In this document: positions 6,844 to 8,776 of the stretch, one piece after another
Layout of the letters: every line of letters begins with the position of its first letter
Numbering within the stretch: position 1 is the first letter of the stretch
Assembly: GCA_021202715.1 (NCBI GenBank)
Contig: JAJQCL010000086.1
Location: forward strand, 1-8,776
Length of the DNA stretch: 8,776 nt
Direction of reading: 5' to 3'
Source of the DNA: Lachnospiraceae bacterium
Lineage (GTDB): Bacteria > Bacillota > Clostridia > Lachnospirales > Lachnospiraceae
Position numbers and translations under genes: made by a program
The notes under the pieces: generated by a model
Databases searched by the model: none
What the model saw: the letters and a program-made list of their open reading frames with translations, nothing else
Told to the model about the DNA's origin: nothing

Positions 6844-7149
6844 TATAAATTTCTATTTCGTCCCCGAAAGATTTTCGCAAAAACAGAGTGCGCAGCGAAA
6901 TGCCAGAGGATCTTGAAACGGTAGTGAATAGAGTAAAGTGCTTACATTCTCCGGCTATCATTATAAGGCTCAGAACGGCTATTGTCACTCCGCGGCTTTA
7001 TTTTGCGATTACCGTTTACGGGTGAATCAGCTAATAAGAGCAAATAAAAACAAACCCTGGTTTGTGGGGCCGTCTGAGAAACTATGCAGTTGGCAGACCG
7101 CTTTACTGCGCTTTGAAGTGTGGCCAATATCACGCCATTATAGAGGGTA
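6844..7149. other. Intergenic segment with no convincing gene
   Basis: This stretch between the sigma operon and nhaC holds no gene I can support. Open frames exist on both strands. A + frame starting with GTG at 6938 runs 70 codons and stops at 7148-7150, right against the hairpin at 7150. An overlapping + frame from an ATG at 6900 runs 41 codons. Neither has a good ribosome-binding site or a recognisable motif. Small hairpins are visible: ACAAACC/GGTTTGT at 7050-7056/7059-7065, and GTCTG/CAGAC at 7072-7076/7094-7098 enclosing AACT/AGTT at 7080-7083/7088-7091 with an ATGC loop. The segment could be a decayed gene end, a dispersed intergenic repeat, or an unrecognised structured RNA. The sequence alone does not separate these. 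Confidence 0.4.
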
Positions 7150-7184
7150 AGTGCAGGCCACCTGTATAACGGGTGGCCTGCACT
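7150..7184. terminator. Perfect 13-bp hairpin downstream of nhaC, probable transcript end
   Basis: AGTGCAGGCCACC (7150-7162) and GGTGGCCTGCACT (7172-7184) form a perfect 13-bp inverted repeat with a 9-base loop. It starts 29 bases beyond the nhaC stop on the - strand, the usual place for a 3' hairpin. However, that strand continues TACCCTC, with no T-run. A short T tract (CATTTT) follows only on the + strand, where no clear gene precedes it. It may stabilise the nhaC mRNA end, act as a weak terminator for + transcripts, or belong to a repeat element. Confidence 0.5.
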
Positions 7185-7213
7185 CATTTTGACATGCATT
7201 TTAAATTATTGCA

Positions 7214-8680
7214 TTATTCTCCGGCTTCCAACTCTGCAAGCTGCCGTTTAGCGTCTTCCGGATCGAGCATTTTCATGCCGATACCGGTAATCCCATAGAA
7301 TATGGCAATCAGCGGACAAAGGAATGGTACAATTGTCCATAATCCAAAAACGGCAGGGCTTACACCGAATAGACCGGTATAGTATGTCCCGGAAGTTGAC
7401 CAAGGTACAATAGCGATCATCATACTGCCGGTATCTCCGGCAGCCCTGGAAAGATTCAAAAGGCTGATGTTTTGCTTTAGATATTGTTTTTTGAACAATG
7501 TTCCCACCATGAACAACGGAATATAGGAGCTTCCACCCACAATTGTAAAGAATACACCGGTTAATACTGAGCCAATAACTGTCGATTTTCTATCATTCAG
7601 CTTATCAATAAACAGGTTGAAAACAGTGTCAAAAAAGCCGGCATCCTGGGCAATACCTGCATAGGAATAGGCGCAAAACACAAGAAACACGGTGTTGAAC
7701 ATACTGGAGATACCACCGCGTTCCAGCAAAGTCAAGACATCTTCACTCAGGTTTGCTGTGTCGACACCAGTATTGATCATGGCTGTCGTGAATCCAGTTG
7801 CCATTGCGTTAACTCCATCTACAAGGTTAAAGCCGTGACACAGTGTTCCAAGTATAACTGCGCAAACAGACGCAATTATCATACAAGGAACTGCGGAGAA
7901 CTTCATCGCTACGCCGCCAATAATAACCACAAACGGGATCAGCAACAGCGGACTCCATTGATAGATACTGTCTAACTGTGTCAGGATAAGCTCTACGCTC
8001 TCACTGTTAGCGGATGCCACATCCCCTAAAGCGGTAAAACCATATACCGTATAAATGACCAGCGCGATGACTGCAGCGGGAATAGTAGTCCACAACATAT
8101 TTTTGATCATAGCGTATACGTCAGAGCCTGTTCCCAACGCAGCCATATTACAACAATCAGAGAGCGGGGACATTTTGTCACCGATCACACATCCTGCAAC
8201 AATTGCGCCCAAAGTAACGGGGATCGGCATTCCAAGCCCATTAGCGATCCCGAACAATGCCAGACCGGCTGTACTGGCTGAGCCCCAAGATGTACCTGTG
8301 GCCATGGATAGCACTGTACAGGTTAGAAAACAACAAGGGAGGAAGAATTTGGGGTTAATGATTTTTAAGCCATAGTAGACGATCATAGGGATCGTTCCAC
8401 TATAGATAAAAGACCCTACCACCATACCAACAATGTACATAATGAATATGGCAGGCATTGCTTTTTTCAGATTTCGGGCGATTGCTTCCTGCATTTCGCT
8501 CCAGCCCCATCCCAGTCTGGCCGACATAGCTGCAGCGACCACCGCTGAAGCAATCAGCATCAGATTGATGGGCAGTTTGAAAATAATGAATCCGACAACG
8601 ATCATCAGGATCAGGGCCGATATTACGATCAGGGATTCCCATAAAGTCGGTGCTCTGTATTTTTTTTCTTCTTTTGACAT
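7214..8680 (-). CDS. nhaC: Na+/H+ antiporter, NhaC family
   Basis: This 488-residue, multi-spanning membrane protein belongs to the NhaC group of Na+/H+ antiporters (ion transporter superfamily), which expel sodium in exchange for protons and support pH and salt homeostasis. About eleven hydrophobic segments are visible. Family signatures are ATGTSWGSASTAG (127-139), the hallmark IGDKMSPLSDCCNMA (166-180), GGSSYIPLFMVG (382-393), and LSRAAGDTGSMMIAIVPWST (410-429), the last matching the 'SRtleDsGt...PWnt' motif of the second half. The length fits the family (about 460-490). An in-frame TTG at 8752 would add 24 residues, but AAAGGAA (8691-8697 on the - strand) sits 10 bases before the ATG at 8680, so that start is preferred. 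The gene stands alone and is visibly lower in GC than the pst and trk genes. Some NhaC relatives exchange malate/lactate (MleN) or other solutes, so the substrate is inferred. Confidence 0.9.
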   Translation of the reverse strand: MSKEEKKYRAPTLWESLIVISALILMIVVGFIIFKLPINLMLIASAVVAAAMSARLGWGWSEMQEAIARNLKKAMPAIFIMYIVGMVVGSFIYSGTIPMIVYYGLKIINPKFFLPCCFLTCTVLSMATGTSWGSASTAGLALFGIANGLGMPIPVTLGAIVAGCVIGDKMSPLSDCCNMAALGTGSDVYAMIKNMLWTTIPAAVIALVIYTVYGFTALGDVASANSESVELILTQLDSIYQWSPLLLIPFVVIIGGVAMKFSAVPCMIIASVCAVILGTLCHGFNLVDGVNAMATGFTTAMINTGVDTANLSEDVLTLLERGGISSMFNTVFLVFCAYSYAGIAQDAGFFDTVFNLFIDKLNDRKSTVIGSVLTGVFFTIVGGSSYIPLFMVGTLFKKQYLKQNISLLNLSRAAGDTGSMMIAIVPWSTSGTYYTGLFGVSPAVFGLWTIVPFLCPLIAIFYGITGIGMKMLDPEDAKRQLAELEAGE

Positions 8681-8734
8681 AATATGACCGTTCCTTTCTG
8701 CTGCGCTGAAAAGCACATAAAGGAATGATGTATA

Positions 8735-8745
8735 GTGAATTTCAC
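8735..8745. promoter_or_regulatory. Small palindrome at the probable nhaC transcription start, operator candidate
   Basis: GTGAATTTCAC is an inverted repeat with 5-bp arms (GTGAA/TTCAC) and a single central base. On the - strand it begins about 7 bases after the candidate -10 box, so it would cover the first transcribed bases of nhaC, a common position for a repressor site. Its short length means chance is a real alternative. Confidence 0.3.
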
Positions 8746-8751
8746 GCAGCA

Positions 8752-8757
8752 ATTATA
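8752..8757 (-). promoter_or_regulatory. Probable -10 box of the nhaC promoter
   Basis: Read on the - strand this is TATAAT, a perfect -10 hexamer, about 70 bases upstream of the nhaC ATG. It predicts a start near 8745 and a leader of about 65 bases. The matching -35 box would fall at or beyond the window end (8776), so it cannot be checked here. Confidence 0.5.
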
Positions 8758-8776
8758 AAATAGGTTGGAATATATT

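Noticed and set aside
6764..6988. A 75-residue N-terminal extension of the sigma factor
   Set aside because: The ATG at 6763 has an excellent GGAGGG site, the extension matches no sigma region, and a candidate promoter lies inside it.
6938..7150. A 70-codon + strand frame (and a 41-codon frame from 6900)
   Set aside because: They start with GTG and ATG without a good ribosome-binding site and show no recognisable motif. They are kept only as part of the unexplained intergenic segment.
8681..8752. A 24-residue N-terminal extension of NhaC from a TTG codon
   Set aside because: The extension would begin inside the predicted -10 box, and the ATG at 8680 has a clear AAAGGAA site.
1..8776. CRISPR arrays, tRNA or rRNA genes, insertion sequences, integrases, toxin-antitoxin or phage-defence genes
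   Set aside because: I looked on both strands and saw no spaced direct repeats, no RNA gene signatures and no recombinase or defence protein motifs.

Overview
This window looks like chromosomal DNA of an anaerobic Firmicute of the class Clostridia. The evidence is the strong purine-rich Shine-Dalgarno sequences, the pstA-pstB-phoU order, a Trk potassium system of Firmicute type, and an ECF sigma gene overlapping a single-pass partner protein that begins with the 'F.AMNEIND..VEEA'-like segment I associate with clostridial sigma-linked proteins. Base composition is fairly GC-rich over the first two thirds (about 60% GC in a sampled line of pstB) and falls to roughly half in nhaC. Genus cannot be decided from the sequence alone.

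Layout. (1) Bases 3-2204, + strand: the 3' end of the high-affinity phosphate uptake operon, with partial pstA (permease), pstB (ATPase) and phoU (regulator), closed by an intrinsic terminator at 2250-2281. (2) 2304-5219, + strand: a separate two-gene potassium-uptake operon, trkA and trkH, with its own likely sigma-A promoter and a short leader hairpin. (3) 5231-5271: a terminator hairpin with A and T tracts on both sides that serves trkH from the left and the convergent sigma operon from the right. (4) 5283-6763, - strand: an ECF sigma factor gene followed, with a 4-base stop/start overlap, by a membrane-anchored acidic protein that is probably its anti-sigma partner. (5) 6764-7213: a 450-base stretch with no convincing gene. 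It carries the sigma operon promoter and RBS, an unexplained segment, and a perfect 13-bp hairpin. (6) 7214-8680, - strand: an NhaC-family Na+/H+ antiporter, with a -10 box and a small palindrome just upstream of its start.

How the genes fit together. PstA and PstB are the membrane channel and motor of the phosphate ABC importer, and PhoU couples transporter state to phosphate signalling. TrkH and TrkA form a nucleotide-gated potassium uptake system, and NhaC exchanges sodium for protons. The window is therefore mostly ion homeostasis, with one signal-responsive sigma operon whose regulon is unknown. The gene families are all known. I do not see a convincing new system. The parts that merit a second look are the C-terminal domain of the putative anti-sigma protein, the N-terminal tail of PstB, and the unexplained intergenic segment at 6844-7190.
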